Assembly: GCF_020447315.1 (NCBI RefSeq) | Contig: NZ_JAJADQ010000005.1 | Span: 248,001-312,000, forward strand | Direction: 5' to 3' | From: Hymenobacter nitidus | GTDB taxonomy: Bacteria > Bacteroidota > Bacteroidia > Cytophagales > Hymenobacteraceae | DNA: 64,000 nt | In this document: positions 16,097-25,845 of the stretch, one piece after another | Numbering within the stretch: position 1 is the stretch's first letter | Layout of the letters: every line of letters starts with the position of its first letter | The notes under the pieces: generated by a model | What the model saw: the letters and a program-made list of their open reading frames with translations, nothing else | Told to the model about the DNA's origin: nothing | Database searches by the model: none | Position numbers and translations under genes: made by a program

Positions 16097-19000
16097 TTAT
16101 AAAACCGTCCGCGGGTCGTCGTCCACGTTCAGTACTTCGCGGGCTTTGCGGGCGGCGGCTTCGCGGCGACGCAGGCGCTTGCGCGAAAACAGCTCCCGGA
16201 ACGAGTCGAACTGCTCGGTGTGCAGCAAGCTGACGCCAGCCCGGGCCTGGTTGGTCAGCGTCGACAGGTCGTTGAAGTCGCGCGGGGTGGTTTCGTAGCG
16301 CAGTTTGGCCCGGAACTTCCCGTCGGGGCGCAGGTAGTACTCCAGGCTCAGGTCGCCGAGCAGGGAGGCCTGGCCGGTGGCGTTGGGCGTGGTGCCGGGG
16401 GGCGTGTTAGCCGGCGTGGCCCCGTTGCTGAAGCCGCCTTCCCGCGTCACGCGCAGGCGGCCGTTCAGGAAGCTGTAGCTCAGGCGCACTTGCAGGGCCT
16501 GCAGCTGCTCAGCCGACAAGCCGTTGATGTTGAAGTCGATTTCCAGGTTCTGGTCAATCTGGGAGGTGAGCAGGCCCAGCTGGGTGCTCAGAATCTGGCC
16601 CAGGCTGTTCTGCACCGTGTTGTCGTTGCCCCGCAGGCTGATCTGGGTGAACTGGCCGGGCGGGGAAAGCTGCTTAAATACCAGCAGGCTAAACACCTGA
16701 CGGTTAAGCTCCTGCTCGTCGTTGCGCAGCGAGGAAGTAAAGGCCGTCAGGTCGCCTTCCAGGGACGAGGGTGCATCGTTGAATTCCAGATTCAGGCGAA
16801 TGGTGGGCAGCAGCAGCGGGCCGGTCAGGTTCATCACGGCCGTTACCGGCACCACGGCCCGGCTGTTCAAAGCCGCCTGCCCCAGAATCGGGGCCAGGGA
16901 GGTGCGCTGGGTGTAGGCTGCCGTCACGTTCATCTCCCCGGCCAGCGGGTCGCCGTTCCAGGAGATAGTGCCGCCGGGGCGCACTACGAATTCCTTGTTG
17001 ATCAGACCCTGCAGGGTGAAGTTGTAAGCCCCGCGCACTATTTCAATCTGCCCGAACATGTTGAAGTCGCCGCGCGTGTCGATGTTCAGGCGCAGCTGCC
17101 CGGCCGCCGTGCCCCGGATAACGTCGCCGGTGCTTTCGTCCAGCAGAATTTCCACGTAGGCGTCGGGCGTCACGTCCAAGTTCATGTTCAGGCGCAGGCC
17201 CGAGAGGTCAATCTGGCCCGTGGCGGCCGTGGGCACCTTCACCGTCGTGAGCGTGTCGGCCAGGTTGCGGTTCACAAACTTGATGTAGCTGGCCTGCTGT
17301 GCCTTGGCCGCGTTGTCGAGGGGCAGGGAAAGGCGGGTGCCCGCGTCGCTGCGGGCGCGCACGTTCACCACCAGGTTGTCGGTGGGGCCGAAGACTACCG
17401 CGTCGCCGGTGGCGTAGGCCGTGCCGAAGTACAGGTCGTTGTCTTTGCGCGTGGTGTTGAGCACGAGCAGCTTGTTGAAGTTGGCCCGCAGGCCGAGACG
17501 CATATTCTCAAAGCCCTTGTGGAAAATGTTGCCGTCGAGCACGCCGGAGTTGCCCAGCGGGTCGCGCAGGCGGATTTCCCGGAAATTGATGCGGTCCTCA
17601 GTGAAGCGAATCCGGTCGGCGAAGGTGTAGGTGGTGCCCAAATAGATGAAGGTGAGCTTGCCATCCGTCACATCCACGTTGCCCACCAGGTTGGGGGCGG
17701 CCAGGCGGCCGGTCAGGCGCAGGGTGCCGGCAGCCGTGCCGCCCATGTCCTTGAACAAGGTATTGAGCAGGGGCTCGGCCAGCTTCACGGGGGCATTGTC
17801 GAGCACGGCCGTCAGGTTTAGCTGTTGCTCCTTGGCCTGGGGGGCGTAGGTGCCGGCCACCCGCACCACCCGCAGCTGGTCGCGCAGCACGTCCATATCA
17901 ATCAGCAGCTGGCTGTTGCGGTTGTTCCACTCGCTGCTGCCGCGCACGTTGCCGATGAGCACGTTGTCGAATTGCAGGGAGTCGACACCGAGCGTACTGT
18001 TAATTTTCAGGGGGCCATACACGCCGCTAATCGTGCCGGCGGCATTCACACGGCCCGAAATGTTCTGCTTGGTCAGGGAATTGAGCGTGGTCAGGTCCAG
18101 GTCTTTCACGGCCAGCTGCAACTGCTTGGCAGGGTCATTGGAAATAAAGCCCTGGGCGCTGATGCTCTGGGCTCCGTTGCTGAGCGAGAGGTTCTGAATG
18201 TCGAATTCCTTGCCCCCGCCCGAGATGATAACCGAGTTGTCGGCGGCAATATTCCAGTCCTTGCCCAGCAGGTTCACGCCCGACTGCCGGAATACAATCT
18301 GGATGGCCTCGGGCAGAAAGGCCAACGAGCCGTTGATGGCCGCTTTGTTGGTGGAGTTGCTCTGGGCCAGGGAGGTGGAGAAGTTGATGCGCTCCTGGTC
18401 CCAGACGCCTTCCACGTAGAAATTCTGGGTGTTGCCCAGCCCCGGCAGCACCTGCCGCTCGGAGGTAATGTTGGCCTGGGCCAGCACCTCGGGCTGGTAA
18501 GGCAGCTTGGACGTGTTGAATTCAAAGTCCGTATCGAACACCCGCACGCTGTCGTACTGCACCCCGTCGAAGTGGCCGGCCAGGGAGAAAATCGAGGTGG
18601 GGCCGTTGCGGAACGAGCCTTCAATGCGCGAGAAGTCCGACACAGTGAGGCTGGGCAGGAACAGCTGCAGCACCGGATTGGCCTGCTTCAGGTACAGGTC
18701 CAGGTCAATGGCGTAGTCCGGAATGGGGCGCTGCTGCTTGCGGCGGTAGTAGCTGGCAATGGCCGCGTCGTTGCTTTCGAAGTTGAGCTGGTACTCGGTC
18801 AGCAGGGTCTGCACGTCGCGGGCTACGGCCGTGAAGTTGAAGTTGCCGAGGGCCGTCAGATTCAGCACTTCCGAGCGCACCGTGAGGCGGCGCTGCACCC
18901 CGGTGCGCTGACTGACCACGTCGAACGTGTCAATCGGCACGGTGCGGCCGGCAAAGCTCAGGCGAGAGTCGCGCAGAATGATGCGGCCAATCAGCTCATC

Positions 19001-20689
19001 CAGCTTCAGGCCCTGAAACTGCACATCGGCCGTGGTAGCTACCACCACGCTTTGCTTGGTCAGGCCCAGGGCGCGCAGGTCGGCGCGCCGCACCCGGGCT
19101 TCCACGTCGAAGGCCTGGCGGGCCTTGTTCAGGTCGATGGTGCCGTTGGCGTCGAACTGCAGGTTAGGGTCATTCACAGCCAGCTGGCCGTCGAACGACT
19201 GGCGGCTGAACTGCCCGTTGGTGGTAATGTTGCGGAAGCGGTAGCCGTTCAGCCAGATGCTCTGCACGCTGGCATTGGCCTTGAGGCGGGCCCGCTCGGG
19301 CGTGAAGCCCACACCTTCCACGCGCCCGTTCATGGTGATGTCGCGCACCATGCTTTCGTCGCCGAGCAGCTTGCCCAGCTGAAAGGCCGTGGTTTTCACC
19401 TGCCCTTCATACGTCGAGTAAGCCGGGTCGGTCTTGAACTTGATGTTCACGTCCGAAACCACGTCGCCCAGGGCGGTGCGGAAGGCGCCGTTGGCCACAA
19501 AGTCGTTGTAGAAGCCCAGAAACTGCCCGTTCAGACGCACGGTGCCCAGCCGGGCCACGTAGGGCCAGCCCGAGGCCGGAATGTAGCGCCGGATGTCGCG
19601 CCCATCTATGACGGATGGCTTCAGGCGCATCTCCACGAAGCTTTCCTTCAGATTGGGCAGACCCTGCACGTTGATGTTGCCCCGCACGTGGGTGTTACGG
19701 CCGTATGTGATGTCCAGGTTTTTGGTCGTGAAGTTCTTCACGTAGCCCTTGGCCTCGCCCGAGAGCAGCACCGTTTCCTTCAGGTCGCGGATAAAGGGCT
19801 GGGGCGCAAACAGGGCAATATCGTCGGAGTACACCCGCGCCGAATCCAGCTTGGCCGTAACTTTTACCGAGTCGTTGAAGTCGACGAAGTTGAGGAAGTG
19901 CTCAAAGTTGAACTTGATGTAGGGCCGCAGCTGGCTGTTGCCCACACGCAAATCCAGGGCGGCAAATTCCCAGAACTTGTCGGCATAGGTCATGTTAGCC
20001 GTCAGCTCCTTGAGGCGGGTTTTCGACGGCGTATCCACGGCCCGCAGCCCGTCAATCTGGGCGTGAATCGTGTCGCCGCGCAGCCACAGCTGACTCACGT
20101 CGCCGTAGATGCTGTCGATGTACATGTGGGCGTAGTCGATGGTGCGCCCGTAGCTTTCGGCCCGGGGCTCATTGCGCCGGTCAAGTACAAAACGGCCGTT
20201 GCGCAGCCCGATGGCCTTGATCTGAAAGTCGAACGGCTTGGAAACCTTGGTGGTATCGGTGGGGCCTACTAGGCGCTTGACGGCGGCCAGAAACTGAGTC
20301 AGGTTGGTTGAGTCCGGGCTGTTGGCGTAGGTTATCTGCGAAAACCGTGGCTCTTCCAGCGTCAGCTTGCCTACGTGCAGGTGGCTGGGGTCGAAGATGG
20401 AAAACAGCTCGATGTCGGCGTCGGCCTTGCCAATGTGGAACAGCTCACCGCCCTGGCGGTCCAGCACCTGCACGCCCTGCAGCACCACCCGCGAAAAGGG
20501 CCGCACGTCCACGCTGCCCACGAGTACGCGTTGGCCCAGCTTTTCCGTCAGAATGGCCGCCGCCTTCTGGGCCAGGCTGGTTTGCACGCTCGGCACGCGC
20601 AAAGCCACCAGCGCGCCGCCCACCACCAGCCCCAGTAGCAGGAGCAGGCTCAGCAGGATTTTCAGCGTGACGGATAGAAAGCGGGGCAC
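16097..20689 (-). CDS. TamB-like translocation/assembly module protein
   Basis: A 1530-residue protein with one N-terminal membrane helix (about 8-30) and a very long beta-rich periplasmic body. The C-terminal region (about 1050-1460) has the TamB/DUF490 pattern, including FNINGLSAEQLQALQVRLSY and LLGDLSLEYYLRPDGKFRAK near the end. TamB proteins form a hydrophobic groove between the two membranes and help move lipids or assemble outer membrane proteins. The gene is transcribed divergently from tsaD, a common arrangement in this phylum. A basic, charged tail (about the last 45 residues) follows the domain. Confidence 0.92.
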   Translation of the reverse strand: MPRFLSVTLKILLSLLLLLGLVVGGALVALRVPSVQTSLAQKAAAILTEKLGQRVLVGSVDVRPFSRVVLQGVQVLDRQGGELFHIGKADADIELFSIFDPSHLHVGKLTLEEPRFSQITYANSPDSTNLTQFLAAVKRLVGPTDTTKVSKPFDFQIKAIGLRNGRFVLDRRNEPRAESYGRTIDYAHMYIDSIYGDVSQLWLRGDTIHAQIDGLRAVDTPSKTRLKELTANMTYADKFWEFAALDLRVGNSQLRPYIKFNFEHFLNFVDFNDSVKVTAKLDSARVYSDDIALFAPQPFIRDLKETVLLSGEAKGYVKNFTTKNLDITYGRNTHVRGNINVQGLPNLKESFVEMRLKPSVIDGRDIRRYIPASGWPYVARLGTVRLNGQFLGFYNDFVANGAFRTALGDVVSDVNIKFKTDPAYSTYEGQVKTTAFQLGKLLGDESMVRDITMNGRVEGVGFTPERARLKANASVQSIWLNGYRFRNITTNGQFSRQSFDGQLAVNDPNLQFDANGTIDLNKARQAFDVEARVRRADLRALGLTKQSVVVATTADVQFQGLKLDELIGRIILRDSRLSFAGRTVPIDTFDVVSQRTGVQRRLTVRSEVLNLTALGNFNFTAVARDVQTLLTEYQLNFESNDAAIASYYRRKQQRPIPDYAIDLDLYLKQANPVLQLFLPSLTVSDFSRIEGSFRNGPTSIFSLAGHFDGVQYDSVRVFDTDFEFNTSKLPYQPEVLAQANITSERQVLPGLGNTQNFYVEGVWDQERINFSTSLAQSNSTNKAAINGSLAFLPEAIQIVFRQSGVNLLGKDWNIAADNSVIISGGGKEFDIQNLSLSNGAQSISAQGFISNDPAKQLQLAVKDLDLTTLNSLTKQNISGRVNAAGTISGVYGPLKINSTLGVDSLQFDNVLIGNVRGSSEWNNRNSQLLIDMDVLRDQLRVVRVAGTYAPQAKEQQLNLTAVLDNAPVKLAEPLLNTLFKDMGGTAAGTLRLTGRLAAPNLVGNVDVTDGKLTFIYLGTTYTFADRIRFTEDRINFREIRLRDPLGNSGVLDGNIFHKGFENMRLGLRANFNKLLVLNTTRKDNDLYFGTAYATGDAVVFGPTDNLVVNVRARSDAGTRLSLPLDNAAKAQQASYIKFVNRNLADTLTTVKVPTAATGQIDLSGLRLNMNLDVTPDAYVEILLDESTGDVIRGTAAGQLRLNIDTRGDFNMFGQIEIVRGAYNFTLQGLINKEFVVRPGGTISWNGDPLAGEMNVTAAYTQRTSLAPILGQAALNSRAVVPVTAVMNLTGPLLLPTIRLNLEFNDAPSSLEGDLTAFTSSLRNDEQELNRQVFSLLVFKQLSPPGQFTQISLRGNDNTVQNSLGQILSTQLGLLTSQIDQNLEIDFNINGLSAEQLQALQVRLSYSFLNGRLRVTREGGFSNGATPANTPPGTTPNATGQASLLGDLSLEYYLRPDGKFRAKLRYETTPRDFNDLSTLTNQARAGVSLLHTEQFDSFRELFSRKRLRRREAAARKAREVLNVDDDPRTVL

Positions 20690-20928
20690 AGACGGGAACT
20701 GGGAAATGTTGCTAGTACGGACGAAGATGCGGGATTTCAGCTAATGGCTGCCTGAAGGGCAGCAGAGTTTGCAAAAGCAGTTCTGCCGCGCTTTCGGCGC
20801 ACTACGAATTCAAGGACACTTTGCCGACGTGTTGGTTTAGTGTTTTAAACGACCTTTGCACTAAAATTATGCAGCCTGCCCCGCGAAAACCGCCCGGCGC
20901 GCCGCCTGTACCTTCTGAACCTAACCGC

Positions 20929-21939
20929 ATGCAATTCCCAGTCATTCTGGCCATCGAGTCTTCCTGTGATGATACGTCGGCCGCAGTAATGGCCGGTGGC
21001 GAAATCCTTGCCAACGTGGTGGCCACGCAGCAAGTGCACGAACAATACGGCGGCGTGGTGCCGGAGTTGGCCTCGCGCGCCCACCAGCAGCACCTGATAC
21101 CGGTGGTGCAGGAGGCCCTGCGCCGGGCAAAGGTAGATAAATCCGCCCTCGACGCGGTGGCCTTCACCCAGGGGCCCGGCCTACTGGGCTCCTTATTAGT
21201 AGGCAGCATGTTTGCCAAAACCTTCGCCCAGGCCCTAGATAAGCCCCTGATTGCCGTCAACCACATGCGGGCCCACATCCTGGCCCACTTTATCCGGGCG
21301 CCGCGGCCGGCGTTTCCGTTTTTGTGCCTCACCGTCAGCGGCGGCCACACCCAGCTGGTCATCGTGCGCGGCCCGATGGACATGCAGGTTATCGGCCAAA
21401 CCATCGACGACGCGGCTGGGGAAGCCTTCGACAAAACCGCTAAGCTCCTGGGCCTGCCGTATCCCGGCGGCCCCCACTTGGATAAGCAGGCCCGGCTGGG
21501 CAACCCCACACGCTTCCCGTTTCCGGTGGGCGCTATGCCCGGCTACGACTTTTCCTTCAGCGGCCTGAAAACCTCGGTGCTCTACTTTCTGCGCCAGCAA
21601 ACAACCCAGAATCCGGACTTCGTGCAGGAAAACCTGCCCGACCTCTGCGCCAGCATTCAGCATACCATCATCCAGACCCTGCTGCGCCAGTTGATCCGGG
21701 CCGCGCAGGACAATGGCCTGACTCAGATTGCCCTGGCCGGCGGCGTGGCCGCCAACTCCGGCCTGCGCGAGGCTCTCACGCAGCTGGCGGCCGAGAAAGG
21801 GTGGGAGGTGTTCATTCCCGACTTCGAATTCTGCACCGACAATGCCGGCATGGTGGCTATGACGGCCCACTTTCAGTACGAGGCCGGCGACTTTGCCGCC
21901 CCGCTCGTCAGCCCCGACCCGCGCCTGAAGCTGACGTAA
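20929..21939 (+). CDS. tsaD: tRNA N6-threonylcarbamoyladenosine transferase
   Basis: A 336-residue enzyme that, with TsaB and TsaE, installs t6A at position 37 of ANN-decoding tRNAs. The start MQFPVILAIESSCDDTSAAV is typical. The metal-binding HMRAH motif is present (NHMRAHILAHF), as are VSGGHTQLV and LAGGVAANSGLRE. The frame extends upstream to 20821, but the family start is the ATG at 20929. A GACCTTTG box at 20851-20858 resembles a -7 element. A hairpin follows the gene at 21949-21974, and smpB comes next. Confidence 0.96.
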   Translation: MQFPVILAIESSCDDTSAAVMAGGEILANVVATQQVHEQYGGVVPELASRAHQQHLIPVVQEALRRAKVDKSALDAVAFTQGPGLLGSLLVGSMFAKTFAQALDKPLIAVNHMRAHILAHFIRAPRPAFPFLCLTVSGGHTQLVIVRGPMDMQVIGQTIDDAAGEAFDKTAKLLGLPYPGGPHLDKQARLGNPTRFPFPVGAMPGYDFSFSGLKTSVLYFLRQQTTQNPDFVQENLPDLCASIQHTIIQTLLRQLIRAAQDNGLTQIALAGGVAANSGLREALTQLAAEKGWEVFIPDFEFCTDNAGMVAMTAHFQYEAGDFAAPLVSPDPRLKLT

Positions 21940-21948
21940 TACCCGGGC

Positions 21949-21974
21949 GAAATTCGCCGCATCCGGCGAATTTC
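21949..21974 (+). terminator. hairpin after tsaD
   Basis: GAAATTCGCCG-CATC-CGGCGAATTTC forms an 11-bp stem with a 4-nt loop right behind the tsaD stop. There is only a short T-tract, so termination may be partial. Confidence 0.5.
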
Positions 21975-22047
21975 CGTACCTACGCTACTCTATAGTAACA
22001 GTACCCACCGCGCAGCTCCGGCTCCGCGGCGGCTTTTGCACCCCATC

Positions 22048-22521
22048 ATGGCCAAACAAAAAGACGATACTCCCAAGCGCGTAAACATTGTGAACCGCCG
22101 CGCCAGCTACGAATACAGCTTCCTGGCCAAATACGACGCGGGCATGATGCTGCAGGGCACCGAAATAAAAAGCATCCGCGACGGCAACGTGAACATGCAG
22201 GACGGCTTCTGCACTTTCCACCCCGACGGCTCTTTGTGGGTGCACAACCTGAGCATCTCGCAGTACACGCTGGGTACCTACAACAACCACGAGGTGAAGC
22301 GGGAGCGGAAGCTGCTGCTCAATAAAAAGGAGCTGCGCCAGCTGGCCAACAAAACCCAGGAGCAGGGCGTCACCATCGTGCCCATTCGCCTCTTCGTCAA
22401 CGACCGGGGCTTTGCCAAGCTCGAAATTGCGCTGGCCAAAGGCAAAAAGCTCTTCGACAAGCGCGACGACATCAAAGCCAAAGACCAGAAGCGCGAAATG
22501 GACCGCGCCCGGGAATACTAA
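22048..22521 (+). CDS. smpB: SsrA-binding protein
   Basis: A 157-residue RNA-binding protein that escorts tmRNA to stalled ribosomes in trans-translation. The OB-fold core is clear: NRRASYEYSFLAKYDAGMML followed by GTEIKSIRDGNVNMQDGF. The conserved basic C-terminal tail (KGKKLFDKRDDIKAKDQKRE) inserts into the decoding centre. The ATG at 22048 is chosen over an in-frame TTG at 22036. Confidence 0.96.
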   Translation: MAKQKDDTPKRVNIVNRRASYEYSFLAKYDAGMMLQGTEIKSIRDGNVNMQDGFCTFHPDGSLWVHNLSISQYTLGTYNNHEVKRERKLLLNKKELRQLANKTQEQGVTIVPIRLFVNDRGFAKLEIALAKGKKLFDKRDDIKAKDQKREMDRAREY

Positions 22522-22692
22522 GCGGTGGAATAGTAAGTAGGGAAATGGTGAGTTTTAGGGAGGATATTTGGCCGACTGGCTTTTAAGCGGGAGTTTCGTG
22601 GATATTTGCAATAATTCGGTGACGCCCGCTCGTGCATTTCAGCCCCGCTGAACGACAACTCACCATTTCACCATCTCACCATCTCCCCATCT

Positions 22693-23493
22693 GTGAACCA
22701 CGGAATCTGCGCCCTGAGCGTCGTGCCGGTGCGGGCCGAGCCTGCGGATAAAGCCGAAATCGTCACCCAGCTGATTTTCGGCGACTGTTACACCGTGCTG
22801 CTTACCCAGGGCAACTGGCAGCAAATCCGAACCGTGGCCGACAACTATGTGGGCTGGATGGACCCCAAGCAGCACCAGCCCGTGTCGGCAGAGTATCTGG
22901 CGGCCTGGAGCGCCCAGGACCATCCCCGCAGCCTCGACGTGGTGCAGGTCGTGAGCAATGCTCAGGTGCGCATTCCGGTAACCATCGGCGCCCGGCTGCC
23001 CTTTTTCGACGGCATGACCCTGCGCCTGGGCGAGGAAACCTACTTCTACAACGGCGCCGCTACCAATCCCCAGAACGGGCACGGTCTGCAGGGGCCCGCC
23101 GATAAGCGCCTGGCCCTACTGCTCAAAGCCGGCAACATCTTCCTGAAGGCGCCCTACCTGTGGGGTGGCCGCAGCCTCTTTGGTATCGACTGCTCGGGCC
23201 TTGTGCAGCAGCTCTATGGCCTGATCGGCGTGCAGCTCCCCCGCGACGCCCGCCAGCAGATTGACCACGGCCGCACGGTGCACTTCGTATCGCAGACCCA
23301 GCCCGGCGACCTGGCCTTCTTCGACAACGCCGAAGGCAATATCGTGCACGTGGGGCTGCTGCTCGACGACCAGCAGATTCTGCACGCCAGCGGCGAGGTG
23401 CGCATCGACCCGCTCGACCACAACGGCATCTTCAACCGCCAGCGCCAGAAATACTCCCACAAGCTCCGCCTCATCAAGCGCATCCTGGATTAA
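22693..23493 (+). CDS. NlpC/P60 cysteine peptidase with SH3-like domains
   Basis: A 266-residue protein starting at the GTG at 22693. Residues about 5-135 are SH3-like (VVPVRAEPADKAEIVTQLIFG, then QGNWQQIRTVADNYVGWM). Residues about 140-266 form an NlpC/P60 domain with catalytic Cys in FGIDCSGLVQQLYG and His in GNIVHVGLLL. Such enzymes cleave the gamma-D-Glu to diamino-acid bond of muropeptides. No signal peptide is visible, so it probably acts in the cytoplasm on recycled peptides, like dipeptidyl-peptidase VI. Confidence 0.9.
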   Translation: MNHGICALSVVPVRAEPADKAEIVTQLIFGDCYTVLLTQGNWQQIRTVADNYVGWMDPKQHQPVSAEYLAAWSAQDHPRSLDVVQVVSNAQVRIPVTIGARLPFFDGMTLRLGEETYFYNGAATNPQNGHGLQGPADKRLALLLKAGNIFLKAPYLWGGRSLFGIDCSGLVQQLYGLIGVQLPRDARQQIDHGRTVHFVSQTQPGDLAFFDNAEGNIVHVGLLLDDQQILHASGEVRIDPLDHNGIFNRQRQKYSHKLRLIKRILD

Positions 23494-23522
23494 TGTGCTC
23501 AGGTGCTAATGCAGAACTCGTA

Positions 23523-23680
23523 TCCTTGCGAGGCGTAAGCTGAAGCAATCCTTCCTCTGCGCAGTACAGCACGCTTTTTTACCAGAAAGCCCTTCCCCGC
23601 ACGAGCAGGAAAGGGCTTTTCAGTTTAGAAAGCTCCGCACATTTCAGAGAACGGATTGCTTTGGCTGCCCCTCGCAAGGA
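23523..23680. repeat. dispersed inverted-repeat element
   Basis: The left arm (23523-23552, TCCTTGCGAGG...GAAGCAATCC) and right arm (23653-23680, GGATTGCTTTGG...CTCGCAAGGA) are imperfect reverse complements about 28 nt long. They enclose a separate rho-independent hairpin. The sequence style (CTTGCGAG...AAGCAATC) resembles dispersed palindromic repeats seen in environmental Bacteroidota. Confidence 0.55.
23586..23622 (+). terminator. hairpin with T-run inside the inverted repeat
   Basis: AAAGCCCTTCC and GGAAAGGGCTTTT pair with one bulged base and end in a T-run. It can terminate the NlpC/P60 transcript. Confidence 0.65.
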
Positions 23681-23845
23681 CGCATTAGGTATGCGCATAT
23701 CCGCGGCACATTACCCACTGCAAACGGGCTATATAGTAGCGCTTCGCAACCACTTTCATCCGAGGAAACTTAAGCTTCCAGGTATTGTTAATACGCTTAG
23801 AATCATCTAGCTTTCGCTGTATCAGATGATCATTTCTTCGAGCGT

Positions 23846-24343
23846 ATGGACCAAAAAGTGCTAGTTCTCAATGGCGACTACACCGCCATTACGCTGTGCA
23901 GCGTGCAGAAGGCTTTTGTGCTGCTCTTTCTCGACAAAGCCGAGATGATAGCCAAGTCGGACCACGGGGTGCTGCGTACGATTTCGCATGCCTATCCCAA
24001 ACCCAGTATCATTCGCCTGCAGCGCTACGTGCGGGTGCCCTACAAGGGCATTGCCCTGAGCCGGCACAACATCATGAAGCGGGACCATTTCGAGTGCCAA
24101 TACTGCGGCTCCACTAAAAACCTGACCCTGGACCACGTGCTGCCCCGCTCGCGCGGCGGCGAGTCGTCGTGGACCAACCTGCTGACGGCCTGTGCCCGCT
24201 GCAACCACGCCAAGGGCCACCGCACACCCCCCGAAGCCGGCCTCACCATCCGGCAGGTACCCAAGAAACCAACGCTCTCTGGTTTTCTCAGGCTTAGTGC
24301 TGGCACCATCGACCAGAACTGGCATCCGTATCTGACCAACTAA
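23846..24343 (+). CDS. HNH endonuclease family protein
   Basis: A 165-residue protein. A helical N-terminal part begins MDQKVLVLNGDYTAITLCSV and is widely conserved in this family. A zinc-binding HNH domain follows at about residues 78-125, with Cys84/Cys87 and Cys116/Cys119 as zinc ligands. Asp96-His97 (LDHVLPRSRGG) is the catalytic pair and Asn111 the middle HNH residue. It is found as a stand-alone chromosomal gene in many Bacteroidota, where its role is unclear; DNA repair or defence are possible. A terminator follows at 24345-24374. Confidence 0.88.
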   Translation: MDQKVLVLNGDYTAITLCSVQKAFVLLFLDKAEMIAKSDHGVLRTISHAYPKPSIIRLQRYVRVPYKGIALSRHNIMKRDHFECQYCGSTKNLTLDHVLPRSRGGESSWTNLLTACARCNHAKGHRTPPEAGLTIRQVPKKPTLSGFLRLSAGTIDQNWHPYLTN

Positions 24344-24344
24344 C

Positions 24345-24374
24345 GCCGGGAGCAGCTGCTTCCGGCTTTTTTTT
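24345..24374 (+). terminator. terminator of the HNH gene
   Basis: GCCGGGA and TCCGGC pair across a GC-rich loop directly behind the stop codon and are followed by eight T residues. Confidence 0.75.
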
Positions 24375-24551
24375 GCCCGCCTCGCAGTATGTGCAGTGTG
24401 GGGCGGAGGTGGTTGTTTGGTAAAGGCCGGCAGGAGGTAAGTAACAGACTGGCAGGGCGAACCCGGAGTTTGGAGTGTCGAGCTGCTGACCGGAATTGTA
24501 CAAAATGTGGGGGTAGCGCACCAATTTCGCGGCGGCTGCTGTTTAGTACAA

Positions 24552-24559
24552 TATCTTTG
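24552..24559 (+). promoter_or_regulatory. -7 box of desaturase gene 1
   Basis: TATCTTTG matches TAnnTTTG exactly and ends 24 nt before the ATG at 24584. Confidence 0.5.
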
Positions 24560-24583
24560 CAGCAGTCCACCCATTTACGCTTC

Positions 24584-25651
24584 ATGTCAGCAGTACCCAA
24601 GTTTGCGGCTTCCCGCTCTTTTCACACCGAGTTAAAAAACCGCATCAACGCCTACTTCGAGGAATCGGGGAAGGAGCAGACCGGCACCACCAGCCTGTTC
24701 GTGAAGGCGATGGTTCTGACAGTAGCCTTCGTAGCGCTGTACGTCCACGTGGTGTTTTTTACTCCTTCCACGCTGCTGGCCCTTATTGAGTGTGCCCTGA
24801 TGGGAGCGGTAGGCTCGGCCGTGGGCTTCAACGTGATGCACGACGGCTCGCACGGCTCGTTCAGCAAGTCGAAGTTTGTGAATCAGTTTGCCGCCTTTAC
24901 CCTCAACGTGCTGGGTGGCAGCAGCTTTATGTGGAACATGAAGCACAACCTGATTCACCACATGTACACCAACGTGGATGGCTTCGACGACGATATTGAT
25001 GCCCAGCCCTGGCTGCGCCTGAGCACTACCCAGCCGCGCCACCGCTTCCACAAGTTTCAGCACCTGTACTTCTGGTTTTTCTACGCCCTGCTCTTCATTG
25101 CCTGGATTTTCTTCATGGACTACCAGAAGTACTTCAAGGGTAAGATAGGGGAGGTGCCGATTAAGAAAATGACGGCCACCGACCAGGGCGTGTTCTGGGG
25201 CTTCAAGGCGCTGCACCTGTTCCTGTTTATGGGTATGCCTATTTACCTGCTCGGTTTTTGGACCTGGCTGGTGGGTTTCGTGGTTTTCGCCACCGTGGTC
25301 GGTTTTACCATGAGCATCGTGTTTCAGCTGGCGCACACCGTCGAGCACGCAGCATTCCCCATGCCCCACGAAACGACCAACAAGCTCGAAGACGAGTGGG
25401 CGATTCACCAGATCAAGACGACGGCCAACTTTGCTACCGATAACAAGGTGATTAGCTGGCTGGTAGGCGGGCTCAACTTCCAGGTAGAGCACCACTTGTT
25501 TCCCAAGATTTCGCACGTGCACTACCCCGAAATCAGCAAGATCATCAAGCAGATGTGCCAGGAGTTTGGCGTGACGTATAACGAGTACCCCAAGATGCGC
25601 TACGCCGTGGCGTCTCACGTGTCGTTCCTGCGCCAGATGGGCCGGGCCTAA
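24584..25651 (+). CDS. front-end fatty acid (acyl-CoA) desaturase, copy 1
   Basis: A 355-residue di-iron membrane enzyme that places a cis double bond in an acyl chain. Three histidine boxes are visible: HDGSH at 86-90, HNLIHH at 121-126 and QVEHH at 300-304. The Gln opening the third box is typical of front-end (Delta-5/Delta-6, linoleoyl-CoA type) desaturases. No cytochrome b5 domain is fused, so a separate electron donor is needed. Four to six membrane helices lie between the boxes. The ATG at 24584 follows a -7 box; the frame is open further upstream without coding character. A close paralogue follows at 25846. Confidence 0.92.
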   Translation: MSAVPKFAASRSFHTELKNRINAYFEESGKEQTGTTSLFVKAMVLTVAFVALYVHVVFFTPSTLLALIECALMGAVGSAVGFNVMHDGSHGSFSKSKFVNQFAAFTLNVLGGSSFMWNMKHNLIHHMYTNVDGFDDDIDAQPWLRLSTTQPRHRFHKFQHLYFWFFYALLFIAWIFFMDYQKYFKGKIGEVPIKKMTATDQGVFWGFKALHLFLFMGMPIYLLGFWTWLVGFVVFATVVGFTMSIVFQLAHTVEHAAFPMPHETTNKLEDEWAIHQIKTTANFATDNKVISWLVGGLNFQVEHHLFPKISHVHYPEISKIIKQMCQEFGVTYNEYPKMRYAVASHVSFLRQMGRA

Positions 25652-25670
25652 GCTCGACGAAACAAAGTGC

Positions 25671-25705
25671 AAAAGCCGGACAGCAAACCAATTGTCCGGC
25701 TTTTT
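25671..25705 (+). terminator. terminator of desaturase gene 1
   Basis: AAAAGCCGGACA pairs with TGTCCGGCTTTT and is followed by T residues. The two desaturase genes are therefore probably separate transcripts. Confidence 0.8.
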
Positions 25706-25845
25706 CGTTGATACTGTTGACTTTCCAAAGTCCAGAGAGTAGATATCCGCAAGGTGTGGACGTCAGAATAAGCGCCGCAAGCCCTTGGCTTCCGCGTTGA
25801 CCCAGGTTGCCCACCAGCCGGGTTGCACCAACCATTCCCTTGTTG

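Larger units (their letters stand above)
23494..23845. other. gene-free region holding an inverted repeat element
   Basis: No gene is seen in these 352 bases. They contain the inverted repeat at 23523-23680 with a terminator inside it, then the upstream region of the HNH gene. Confidence 0.5.

Noticed and set aside
17825..20272. 815-codon plus-strand frame inside tamB
   Set aside because: It lies fully opposite TamB, is rich in Gly, His, Val and Gln as expected for an antisense shadow, and shows no domain.
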